From the NCBI GenBank assembly GCA_902470905.1, contig CABRIC010000052.1, forward strand, positions 1-14,576: 14,576 bases of DNA, given 5' to 3'. This stretch comes from an uncultured Collinsella sp. GTDB lineage: Bacteria > Actinomycetota > Coriobacteriia > Coriobacteriales > Coriobacteriaceae. Below, piece after piece: positions 6,379 through 13,184 of the stretch. The notes under the pieces are model-generated. The model ran no database searches, was not told the DNA's origin, and saw only the letters and a program-made list of their open reading frames with translations. Position 1 is the stretch's first letter. Every line of letters begins with the position of its first letter. Position numbers and translations under genes: made by a program.

Positions 6379-7797
6379 CTAGAAGATCCGGCGCAGGTCT
6401 CCGCGGTTGAGGGCTTCGTCGAAGAGGTGCTTGAACACCGCGCTGCCGTGCAGGCCGTCGTGCTCGAACTCGTTGGTCACCCAGGCATGCGAGTTGCCCA
6501 CGCGGCTGAGCGTATCGAGCTGCATGCCCGAATCGACGTACATATCGTCGAAATACACCGCGGCCTGGAGTGGCACCTCGTTGCAGGCTAGGCGCTGCGG
6601 GTCGTAGATCTTGTCCCAGCTGGTGTTTTCCATCAGCAGGTCCATGGCGGGCTTAAACGGCATAAGCTCGGGCATCTGCTCAAACATCCACGGGAACATG
6701 GCCTCGCCGGTAAACATGAGCGGGCGCGCGAGGGTGTCGAACTCGGCGCGGTGTGCCTTCTCTTCGGCCGCGGCCCAACCAATGGGCATAGTGTCGCCGT
6801 CGGCGTATATGAACTCCTGCAGCGTCCAGTACAGCGGATTCGTGCGCGTGTTGGTGCGCTCGAAGGCGCGCATCAAAAAGCTGTCAGATACCGAGGCGCC
6901 GCAGGTCAGCGTGCCGTCGCCGTCAACAAACGCGTGATCGATAATCCAATGCATGCGCTCAAAGCTCGGCTTCATGCCAAAGTCGCTGCCCATGAGCTGT
7001 AGGCGCTCGACCGTCATCGGCGAGCCGTCGGGCAGTACGGGCTTCTGAGCCTCGAGCGCATCGGCCAGGGCTGCCACGCGCTCGACGTCAGCGGGATAGC
7101 GGTCATAATACTGCTGCGTCTTGGCGGCCATACGCGGGAAGGTGTGCGCGTAGACCTCGCTTGCGCTCGCCGGCACGTGGGGGATTCCGCCGCAGGTAAA
7201 GCTCGCCGCCACGCCCTCGGGGAAGAGCGACAGGTAGCTCAGCGTCAAAAAACCGCCGTAGCTTTGGCCGAGCGTGACCCACGGCTTGCCGCCAAAGCCC
7301 ACTAGGCGCAGGTACTCAAAATCGCGCACGATGGAGCTGGCGAGGTGGCGCTTGAGGAAGTCAGCCTGCGAGCGTGCGGCATCGGAGCCGGTCGCCGTCG
7401 CGCGCTCGCCCAGTGCGGCAATCGTGCGCCCGTCTACACAGCTGCTGCGCCCGGTGCCGCGCTGGTCGGGCAGGACGACGCGGAAGTGCTTGATGGCCTC
7501 CTCGATCCAGCCGTCGCTTGTGGGCGACAGCGGACGCGGGCTCTCGCCGCCGGGGCCGCCCTGCAAAAATAGGAGCAGTGGCAGATCGTCGTTGATGCGG
7601 TCGGGCGCGCAAGCCACGCGGTAGAAGAGCTTGATGCTCTCGGGCGCGCCGGCGATGGGTGCCGGCATAGCGCCGCGGCGCATGGTGCTGCCGACGGCCA
7701 GGAGCATCGGCTCCAAGCCGCGCCAGTCAAGGGGGACGTCGATGCTGTGGTCCTCGACATAAAGGCCGGGGACGTGGTACGAAGTGATGAGGGCCAT
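6379..7797 (-). CDS. Alpha/beta hydrolase, proline iminopeptidase-like (peptidase family S33)
   Basis: 472-residue alpha/beta-hydrolase that resembles prolyl iminopeptidases, which cut an N-terminal proline from peptides. Motifs are LQGGPGG (78-84, oxyanion region), DQRGTGRSS (111-119) and GQSYGGF (177-183) with nucleophile Ser179. The HDGLHG stretch (446-451) supplies the likely catalytic His, and an Asp near 417-422 may complete the triad. It is longer than the monomeric type of about 310 residues and closer to the larger type of about 425 residues known from Aeromonas. No signal peptide is seen, so it should be cytoplasmic. I chose ATG 7797, preceded by GGAAG at a normal distance; the frame stays open to 7878, but that would run through the shared promoter region. 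It is convergent with proB and divergent from proA. Activity on another ester or amide cannot be excluded. Confidence 0.82.
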   Translation of the reverse strand: MALITSYHVPGLYVEDHSIDVPLDWRGLEPMLLAVGSTMRRGAMPAPIAGAPESIKLFYRVACAPDRINDDLPLLLFLQGGPGGESPRPLSPTSDGWIEEAIKHFRVVLPDQRGTGRSSCVDGRTIAALGERATATGSDAARSQADFLKRHLASSIVRDFEYLRLVGFGGKPWVTLGQSYGGFLTLSYLSLFPEGVAASFTCGGIPHVPASASEVYAHTFPRMAAKTQQYYDRYPADVERVAALADALEAQKPVLPDGSPMTVERLQLMGSDFGMKPSFERMHWIIDHAFVDGDGTLTCGASVSDSFLMRAFERTNTRTNPLYWTLQEFIYADGDTMPIGWAAAEEKAHRAEFDTLARPLMFTGEAMFPWMFEQMPELMPFKPAMDLLMENTSWDKIYDPQRLACNEVPLQAAVYFDDMYVDSGMQLDTLSRVGNSHAWVTNEFEHDGLHGSAVFKHLFDEALNRGDLRRIF

Positions 7798-7909
7798 GTG
7801 AGTCTTCCGTTCGTTGCGGTGTTTCGGGTTGACCAATTCTACCGCCGCGGGCGAGGCCATGCGCAAATCGGCTACCATGGTTGCAAACTTCTAGGAGAAA
7901 GGGCCGCCC
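7798..7909. promoter_or_regulatory. Divergent control region between the peptidase gene and proA
   Basis: The only 112 bases available to drive both genes. On the minus strand TAGAAT (7836-7841) matches a -10 box in 5 of 6 positions, without a good -35. On the plus strand TACCAT (7873-7878) is a possible -10 for proA, again without a clear -35. AGGAG (7893-7897) and AAAGGG (7898-7903) are ribosome-binding sequences for proA. A regulator bound here could control proline release and synthesis together. Confidence 0.35.
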
Positions 7910-9196
7910 ATGTCGGTCGATATAGCCACGTATGTCCACGATCTTGCCGTTGCCGCCAAGGCAGCGTCGGCCTCGCTTGCCACGGCGAGCGATGAGCGGC
8001 GTCAGGAGGCCGTGCGCGCCATGGCCGCAGCACTGCGCAACGGTGTCGACTCCATCGTTGCCGCTAACGAGCTCGATATGTCCGCCGCGCGCGATGCGGG
8101 CACTTCGGCCGGACTGCTCGACCGTCTGCTGCTGACGCCTGAGCGCGTCGAGGGCATGGCCGCCGGTTTGGAGAAGCTCGCCGAGCTGCCCGATCCCGTC
8201 GGCCGCGTGCTCGACCACCGCGTGCTTGCAAGCGGCGTGGACCTGACCCGTGTGAGTGTGCCGCTGGGCCTGGTCGCTATGGTCTACGAGGCGCGCCCCA
8301 ACGTGACGGCCGACGCCGCAGGCATCTGCATCCGTACCGGCAACGCCTGCATTCTGCGCGGCGGCTCGCTGGCCTATCACTCGTGCGCCATGATTTCCGA
8401 GTTGCTGGCCGATGCGCTCGAGGCCAAGGGTTTCCCGCGCGAGGCCGTCTCGATGATCGAGTCCACCGACCGCGAGGCCACCGGCGAGCTCATGAAGCTC
8501 CGCGGTATTGTCGACGTACTCATTCCGCGCGGAGGTGCAGGCCTGATCCAGCGCTGCGTGCGCGAGTCGCTTGTGCCGGTGATCGAGACGGGCACGGGCA
8601 ACTGCCACATCTACGTGCATGAATCCGCCGACTTTGATAAGGCGCTCAACATTATCGTTAATGCCAAGACCCAGCGCGTAGGCGTGTGCAATGCCGCCGA
8701 GTCGCTGCTGGTCGACCGTGCTGTGGCCGATGCGTTTTTGCCCGCGGTCGTGACCGTGCTGCATGACCACGGCGTGCTCATTCACGGCGACGAGGCAACC
8801 TGCGCCGCATGCGCCGATGCCGGGCTTGTGGAGGGCGATGACTACGTCGCCGCGACTGAGGAGGACTGGGGTCGCGAGTACCTGGCGCTCGAGATGAGCG
8901 TGAGGGTCGTGGCAAACGAGGACGAGGCCATCGCACACATCAACCGCTACGGCACGATGCACTCCGAGGCCATCGTTGCCGAGGATACGGATGCTTGCGA
9001 GCGCTTCCTCGATGCTGTCGATGCCTCGGCCGTGTACTCCAACGCCAGCACTCGCTTCACTGACGGCGGCGAGTTTGGCCTGGGTGCCGAGATCGGCATC
9101 TCGACCCAAAAACTCCACGCCCGCGGCCCCTTTGCCGCCGAGGCCCTCACCACCTACAAATACAAGCTCCGCGGCACCGGCCAGGTCCGCCCCTAA
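7910..9196 (+). CDS. proA: Gamma-glutamyl phosphate reductase
   Basis: Second enzyme of proline synthesis. It reduces gamma-glutamyl phosphate with NADPH to glutamate-5-semialdehyde, taking over the labile product of ProB. The 428-residue protein belongs to the aldehyde-dehydrogenase superfamily and has the normal length. Visible signatures are VYEARPNVT (125-133), LRGGSLAYHS (149-158), IPRGGAGLIQ (205-214), VGVCNAAE (257-264) with catalytic Cys260, and the family-specific run from GGEFGLGAEIG to STQKLHARGP (386-407). The start is ATG 7910 with AAAGGG six bases upstream. It has its own promoter region and its own terminator at 9211, so it is probably transcribed alone. The usual proB-proA order is kept on the same strand, but a peptidase gene separates them. 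Confidence 0.96.
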   Translation: MSVDIATYVHDLAVAAKAASASLATASDERRQEAVRAMAAALRNGVDSIVAANELDMSAARDAGTSAGLLDRLLLTPERVEGMAAGLEKLAELPDPVGRVLDHRVLASGVDLTRVSVPLGLVAMVYEARPNVTADAAGICIRTGNACILRGGSLAYHSCAMISELLADALEAKGFPREAVSMIESTDREATGELMKLRGIVDVLIPRGGAGLIQRCVRESLVPVIETGTGNCHIYVHESADFDKALNIIVNAKTQRVGVCNAAESLLVDRAVADAFLPAVVTVLHDHGVLIHGDEATCAACADAGLVEGDDYVAATEEDWGREYLALEMSVRVVANEDEAIAHINRYGTMHSEAIVAEDTDACERFLDAVDASAVYSNASTRFTDGGEFGLGAEIGISTQKLHARGPFAAEALTTYKYKLRGTGQVRP

Positions 9197-9210
9197 CGCC
9201 CGCGTAAAGA

Positions 9211-9251
9211 AAAACCACCACAAAGGTGCCTTTCCCCTTTGTGGTGGTTTT
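9211..9251. terminator. Bidirectional terminator hairpin, copy 1
   Basis: A perfect 16-bp stem, AAAACCACCACAAAGG (9211-9226) with its reverse complement (9236-9251), closes a 9-base loop. It lies 14 bases after the proA stop and 15 bases before the end of the minus-strand HD gene, so the terminal A and T runs serve both. It is almost identical to the hairpin at 9921-9961. Confidence 0.88.
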
Positions 9252-9266
9252 AGGTGGCGTGGGCGG

Positions 9267-9866
9267 TTAGGCCTGGAAGGTATCGCGGTCGGGGGCGAAG
9301 GACTGCATGGCCGCGATGGTGCGGTCAAAGAGCTCGGGGAGCTCCCAGCCCAACATCTCGGCACCCTGCGAAATCACGTCGCGCGAGCAGCCGGCGGCAA
9401 AGCGCTTGTCCTTGAACTTCTTCTTGAGCGACTTGGTCGTAAAGTCCATAACGCTCTTGCTCGGGCGCATGATGACTGCAGCGCCGATCAGGCCGGTGAG
9501 CTCATCGCAGGCAAACAGGATCTTTTCCATCTGCAGCTCGGGTTTGGGCAGCGAGGTATTGAAGTCCGACGTGTGCGTCTGGATGGCGCGAATGAGCTCG
9601 GGAGACGCACCTTCGCCCTTAAGAATCTCGGCAGCATAGATGGTGTGGCTCATGGGGTCGTCCTCATGCTCCTCCCAATCCAGGTCGTGCAGCAGACCGA
9701 CGATGCCCCAAAACTCCTCGTTCTCGGGGTCGAACTCGCGCGCAAAGTAGCGCATAGTGCCCTCGACCGTCTCGCCATGGGTGATATGGAACGGGTCCTT
9801 GTTGTGCTCATTGAGCAGTTCGAACGCGCGGTCGCGGGTGATTCCGGCGGTAAGCGGCTCTGCCAT
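9267..9866 (-). CDS. HD-domain metal-dependent hydrolase
   Basis: 199-residue single-domain protein of the HD superfamily. These enzymes bind one or two metal ions and mostly cut phosphate esters of nucleotides. Likely metal ligands are H30, H60-D61 in GLLHDLDWE (57-65), and D121 in ACDELTG (119-125); H74 and H98 may add to a second site. The substrate cannot be told from sequence. No membrane segment or partner domain is present. The start is ATG 9866 with AGGAG six bases upstream, a strong ribosome site. A possible promoter on the minus strand has TTGTTC (9914-9919), a 16-bp spacer and TATCGA (9892-9897), just beyond the terminator of carD. The gene is probably transcribed alone and ends at the shared terminator with proA. 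Confidence 0.83.
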   Translation of the reverse strand: MAEPLTAGITRDRAFELLNEHNKDPFHITHGETVEGTMRYFAREFDPENEEFWGIVGLLHDLDWEEHEDDPMSHTIYAAEILKGEGASPELIRAIQTHTSDFNTSLPKPELQMEKILFACDELTGLIGAAVIMRPSKSVMDFTTKSLKKKFKDKRFAAGCSRDVISQGAEMLGWELPELFDRTIAAMQSFAPDRDTFQA

Positions 9867-9920
9867 AAGAGACTCCTTGTGCTCGTGGGTATCGATAAGA
9901 ATGAATACTACTAGAACAAG

Positions 9921-9961
9921 AAAACCACCACAAAGGTGCCTGTTCCCTTTGTGGTGGTTTT
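9921..9961. terminator. Terminator hairpin, copy 2 (end of carD)
   Basis: The same 16-bp arms as copy 1 lie here (9921-9936 and 9946-9961). Over 41 bp the two copies differ at two bases, both in the loop. It follows the stop codon of the minus-strand CarD gene by 13 bases and reads as stem plus T-run on that strand. It separates carD from the codirectional HD gene. Confidence 0.87.
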
Positions 9962-9974
9962 TGGCGCGGATGGG

Positions 9975-10460
9975 TTAGTTGAGGGCGGCTTGGGCTAGGC
10001 GGGCTTCGGCGGCCTCCTCGGTGACGCCAAGGGCCACGGCGAACTCCTCGATGGAGCGGCGTTTGGCCTCCTTGAGTACGCGCATGTAGTAGGAGCTGGG
10101 TTTTTTATCAGCTTCCTCGGCCTGGCGAATGCGGTGCATCATGGTCTTTGCCACGCGGACCGTCTCCGGCGCGCCCAGCTTGAGCTGCTGCTTAAAGTGT
10201 GTCTCCTCAAGCGAGCTGTTGCGCTCGGTAAAGGTGTCGCACTCCAGCTCGTCATAGTGGCTCAGCAGGTGCTCGGCATCTTGCTGAGAGATGGCGGCGT
10301 GCAGACGGTCGGCCTGCGCCACGGGGTACATGAGGATCGTCTGCGCATGTCCCTGCTTGGTCTCGAGCAGCAGCATGGGCTGCGGTGTGTCGTCCCTAAA
10401 ACCGACGACGGTGCAGACTCCCTGGCCCGGATGAATGACGTGTTGACCGATTGAGAACAT
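9975..10460 (-). CDS. CarD-family transcriptional regulator
   Basis: 161-residue protein with the CarD layout. An N-terminal beta-rich domain (about 1-55, starting MFSIGQHVIHPGQGVCTVVG) of the CarD/TRCF type binds the RNA polymerase beta subunit. A helical C-terminal domain (about 60-160, rich in Arg, Lys, Glu and Ala) is expected to touch promoter DNA. CarD proteins stabilise open promoter complexes, often at rRNA and housekeeping promoters. The length is close to the mycobacterial protein (162 residues). The start is ATG 10460 with a strong GGAGG four bases upstream. It is divergent from argS across a 342-bp region and has its own terminator. Coriobacteria may have several CarD-like proteins, so it need not be the essential one. 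Confidence 0.88.
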   Translation of the reverse strand: MFSIGQHVIHPGQGVCTVVGFRDDTPQPMLLLETKQGHAQTILMYPVAQADRLHAAISQQDAEHLLSHYDELECDTFTERNSSLEETHFKQQLKLGAPETVRVAKTMMHRIRQAEEADKKPSSYYMRVLKEAKRRSIEEFAVALGVTEEAAEARLAQAALN

Positions 10461-10474
10461 GCTACCTCCAACTT

Positions 10475-10490
10475 ATACGAATTTACGTAT
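10475..10490. promoter_or_regulatory. Small dyad in front of carD
   Basis: ATACG (10475-10479) and CGTAT (10486-10490) form a 5-bp dyad with a 6-bp AT-only spacer, 14 bp upstream of the carD start codon. Its size and place would suit a repressor operator, including self-control, but a chance dyad in AT-rich DNA is also possible. Confidence 0.3.
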
Positions 10491-10611
10491 GTCTAGAATA
10501 ACACGCTGACGTGCGCAAACCCGTACTTTATGCAGGAAAAACACACAACTCTGATAGGTAAGAGTATTCGATAACAGACGCAGCTCATTCACGCCTTTAT
10601 GCATTTTCAAC

Positions 10612-10630
10612 GCCTGCATAATCTGCAGGC
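10612..10630. repeat. Perfect 7-bp inverted repeat in the carD-argS gap
   Basis: GCCTGCA (10612-10618) and TGCAGGC (10624-10630) flank a 5-base spacer. No T-run follows on either strand. It lies midway in the 342-bp region between carD and argS, which otherwise holds an argS promoter at its right end and no convincing gene. It may be a hairpin in a leader or a dimer-binding operator. Confidence 0.5.
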
Positions 10631-10706
10631 AGACCGGCATCTTTGAGTGACTCCATACAAGCTGTAGTCATTTTTGTGCATATGCAATATCTATTAGCTT
10701 TACCCT

Positions 10707-10735
10707 GCGACAGTGCCCGTCGCTTGTGATAGAGT
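10707..10735 (+). promoter_or_regulatory. Candidate argS promoter
   Basis: GCGACA (10707-10712, 4 of 6 to the -35 consensus) and TAGAGT (10730-10735, 4 of 6 to the -10) are 17 bp apart. The start would be near 10742, giving a leader of about 60 nt with the ribosome site AAGGAGG at 10792-10798. No T-box antiterminator sequence is present in the leader. Confidence 0.45.
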
Positions 10736-10802
10736 GCTACAAACTCTGGCTTTTGCCCTACGAGTGACCAAGAGCTCGGGGGCTTTAACACAAGGAGGAT
10801 CT

Positions 10803-12656
10803 ATGCCCGAGAAGATTGAAGAGCTGGTACGCGCTGCGCTTGCTGCGGCCCAGGAGGCCGGCGACCTTTCCGCATTTGAACTTGACGATTGCGCTATCGA
10901 GCGACCGGCTGACACTTCTCATGGCGAGTGGACCTCTACCATGGCCCTGAAGTCCGCCAAGCTGGCCCACTGCGCCCCGCGCAAGATCGCCGAGGCCATC
11001 GTTGCCCATATGCCCGAGGACCCCGCGATCGAGAAGGTCGAGATCGCAGGCCCCGGCTTCATCAACTTCTACCTCTCCGTTGCCGTCAAGAATGCCATCT
11101 TTGGCGAGGCTCGCGAGAAGGGTATGGACTTCGCTAAGTCCAACGTCGGTGGTGGCCTGAAGACCCAGGTCGAGTTCGTTTCCGCCAACCCCGTCGGCCC
11201 CATGCACATCGGCCACGGCCGCTGGGCCGCGCTGGGCGACTCGCTCTGCCGCGTTATGGATCACGCCGGTTACGACATCCAGCGTGAGTTCTACATCAAC
11301 GACCACGGCTCTCAGATGAACACCTTCGGCAACTCCATCAGCACGCGCTATATGCAGCTTGCCGACATCATCGCCAAGCAGGGCGTGGATATCGACGAGG
11401 CTCACAAGCTGCTGATCGCCGACCGCGACGCCTTTGTTGCCGACGAGAGCGACGAGCATCCCGAGACCCATCCGTATCAGGACAACTTTGCCGAGACCCT
11501 AGGCAAGGACTCCTACGGCGGCGACTACATCATCGACGAGGCCGCCGAGTTCTGGCGCACCGACGGCGATAAGTGGGTCAACGCCGATCCGCAGGAGCGC
11601 ATGGAGAGCTTCCGCGAGCGCGGCTATGTAAAGATGGTCGACAACATGCGCGACCTTTGCCATGCCGTCAACTGCGACTTCGATCGTTGGTTCTCCGAGC
11701 GCTCGCTGTATGTGAAGGACACCGAGGGCGAGACCGCCGGCACCTCCGCCGTCGACCGCGCTTTTGAGAAGCTCGACAAGATGGGCTATCTCTACACCAA
11801 GGACGGCGCCCTGTGGTTCCGCTCCACCGACCTGGGCGATGACAAGGACCGCGTTCTGATCAAGTCCGACGGCGAGTACACCTACTTCGCCTCCGACGTT
11901 GCCTATCACTGGGATAAGTTCCAGCGCGTCGACCACGTCATCGACATCTGGGGCGCCGACCACCACGGCTACATCGAGCGCGTCCGCTGCGTCTGCGATG
12001 CCTTGGGTTACCCCGGCAAGTTTGAGGTTCTGCTGGGCCAGCTCGTCAACCTGCTGCGCAACGGCAAGCCCGTCCGTATGTCCAAGCGTAAGGGCACCAT
12101 GGTGACCCTGCAGGAGCTCGTCGACGAGGTCGGCTCCGACGCTGCCCGTTACACCCTCATCTCCAAGAGCTCCAACCAGATGGTCGACTTCGATATTGAG
12201 GCCGTCAAGAAGCGCGACAACTCCAACCCGGTGTACTACGTGCAGTACGCTCACGCCCGCGTGTGCTCCATCCTGCGCCGTGCCGCTGACGTTACGCCCG
12301 AGCAGGCTGACGAGATGGGCATGAGGGCCGTCGCCGCCAAGGCCATCGGTGAGAACGTCGATTACTCGCTGCTGACCGACCCGACCGAGCTCGCCCTTTC
12401 GCGCAAGCTCAACGAGCTCACCGACCTCATCGCCAGCTGCGCTCGCGACCGCGCCCCGTTCCGTCTGACGCACTTTGCTGAGGAACTCGCCGGCGACTTC
12501 CACAGCTTCTACGCTGCCTGTCAGGTGCTGCCGAGCGAGGGCCGTCCCGTCGACCCCGAGCTTTCGCGTGCCCGTCTGGCCGCTTGCGATGCCGTCCGTG
12601 TGACGCTCGCCCTGGTGCTCACCCTCGTTGGCGTTTCCGCGCCCGAGCAGATGTAA
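10803..12656 (+). CDS. argS: Arginyl-tRNA synthetase
   Basis: Class I aminoacyl-tRNA synthetase that attaches arginine to tRNA-Arg in the cytoplasm. The 617-residue product has the expected domains: an N-terminal Add-1 domain (about 1-110), then a Rossmann catalytic core with the HIGH motif at 135-138 (HIGHGR). The KMSKS-type loop is present as MSKRKG (426-431), and a C-terminal helical anticodon-binding domain occupies roughly 480-617. The length is a little above the common 550-600. The start is ATG 10803 with AAGGAGG at 10792-10798, the strongest ribosome site in the window. It is divergent from carD, has its own promoter, and ends with a terminator. In other Actinobacteria argS begins a cluster that leads to rho, matching the next gene here, although lysA, hom and thr genes are missing between them. 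Confidence 0.96.
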   Translation: MPEKIEELVRAALAAAQEAGDLSAFELDDCAIERPADTSHGEWTSTMALKSAKLAHCAPRKIAEAIVAHMPEDPAIEKVEIAGPGFINFYLSVAVKNAIFGEAREKGMDFAKSNVGGGLKTQVEFVSANPVGPMHIGHGRWAALGDSLCRVMDHAGYDIQREFYINDHGSQMNTFGNSISTRYMQLADIIAKQGVDIDEAHKLLIADRDAFVADESDEHPETHPYQDNFAETLGKDSYGGDYIIDEAAEFWRTDGDKWVNADPQERMESFRERGYVKMVDNMRDLCHAVNCDFDRWFSERSLYVKDTEGETAGTSAVDRAFEKLDKMGYLYTKDGALWFRSTDLGDDKDRVLIKSDGEYTYFASDVAYHWDKFQRVDHVIDIWGADHHGYIERVRCVCDALGYPGKFEVLLGQLVNLLRNGKPVRMSKRKGTMVTLQELVDEVGSDAARYTLISKSSNQMVDFDIEAVKKRDNSNPVYYVQYAHARVCSILRRAADVTPEQADEMGMRAVAAKAIGENVDYSLLTDPTELALSRKLNELTDLIASCARDRAPFRLTHFAEELAGDFHSFYAACQVLPSEGRPVDPELSRARLAACDAVRVTLALVLTLVGVSAPEQM

Positions 12657-12701
12657 GCTACGGGTCATTTGACCGTACAGACTTGGTTTAACTAAGCCTT
12701 G

Positions 12702-12734
12702 AAAGCCCGATCTCCCACGGAGGTCGGGCTTTTT
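12702..12734 (+). terminator. argS terminator
   Basis: AAAGCCCGA (12702-12710) pairs with TCGGGCTTT (12724-12732), extended inward by CTCC/GGAG and one G-U pair to a 14-bp stem with a 3-base loop. A run of five T follows from 12730. It lies 46 bases past the argS stop codon. Confidence 0.9.
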
Positions 12735-12779
12735 GCAAACGCCGACGTATTGACGAATTTGGAACTGCTGGAAATACGA

Positions 12780-12927
12780 AACTATGCCGGTTTACTACGA
12801 TGAAATGAGAAATTCCAACTACGCCGGCTTTTCGCAAAAAAGTGCAAGGCATCTACCTGCGGTTTTAGTTCAACAAGTTTCGGAGTGATCGCGGTTGAGC
12901 GATTCATCGTAGTAAACCGCCACAGTT
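12780..12927. mobile_element. 148-bp inverted-repeat element (possible MITE-like or REP-type repeat)
   Basis: The 25-bp arms at 12780-12804 and 12903-12927 are reverse complements with two mismatches, including a perfect 17-bp core CGGTTTACTACGATGAA. A third, partial direct copy of the arm start (AACTACGCCGG) lies at 12818-12828. The 98-bp interior has no credible gene. There is no transposase and no clear target-site duplication, so movement is unproven. The size and layout resemble small non-autonomous elements or a paired REP unit. Both arms, read inward, would encode VYYDE, which may reflect an origin in coding sequence or chance. It lies between the argS terminator and the promoter region of the rho-like gene. 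Confidence 0.55.
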
Positions 12928-13012
12928 TTGGCGGAGGCAGTCAGATTTGTGGGTGTTAAACCAAAGATTGTCCCTTTTGACTAGTCGTTTAAGAACGTCC
13001 TCAATGACTAAG

Positions 13013-13040
13013 TTGCAGGTGGTTGCGGTTGTGTTACACT
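13013..13040 (+). promoter_or_regulatory. Candidate promoter of the rho-like gene
   Basis: TTGCAG (13013-13018) and TACACT (13035-13040) are 16 bp apart. The -10 matches consensus at four of six positions; the -35 only in its first three bases. The start would be near 13047, leaving a leader of about 138 nt. This is the best match in the region but not a strong one. Confidence 0.35.
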
Positions 13041-13086
13041 AACGCTGCGTATATGACGCAAATATCTCGATACAGATCAATGATGT

Positions 13087-13141
13087 CCGTCGGTATTTGA
13101 CGGAGCTAGACTGTTTAGCCGCCCTGAAGGTTTATGCAGGG
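13087..13141 (+). other. Structured 5' leader before the rho-like gene
   Basis: Three short hairpins lie in a row: CCGTC/GACGG (13087-13103, 7-base loop), GCTA/TAGC (13105-13119, 7-base loop) and CCCTG/CAGGG (13122-13141, 10-base loop). They lie between the proposed promoter and the GTG start at 13185. rho genes of other bacteria are controlled by attenuation in their leader, so autoregulation is a fair idea. No known riboswitch consensus is recognised. Together with the inverted-repeat element this accounts for most of the 528-bp gap after argS. Confidence 0.35.
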
Positions 13142-13184
13142 AGCATGTGATCACAGGGCTTGAAAAGAAAGTTGAGCAAACACT

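Noticed and set aside
7727..9364. 545-residue minus-strand frame
   Set aside because: It is antisense to the whole of proA, whose product has every catalytic motif. The His/Gly/Ala-rich composition is typical of shadows in high-GC DNA.
10597..10671. Possible 24-residue small ORF on the minus strand between carD and argS
   Set aside because: It has an ATG and a plausible peptide, but no Shine-Dalgarno, no promoter and no conservation evidence. It also spans the 10612-10630 inverted repeat.
10740..10802. T-box or other tRNA-sensing leader in front of argS
   Set aside because: The leader is only about 60 nt, and neither the T-box sequence with its GGTACCGCG-type terminal motif nor an antiterminator-terminator pair is present.
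12784..12888. 34-codon frame starting MPVYYDE inside the inverted-repeat element
   Set aside because: No good ribosome site, and its start lies in the repeat arm. It is better treated as part of the repeat until copies elsewhere are examined.
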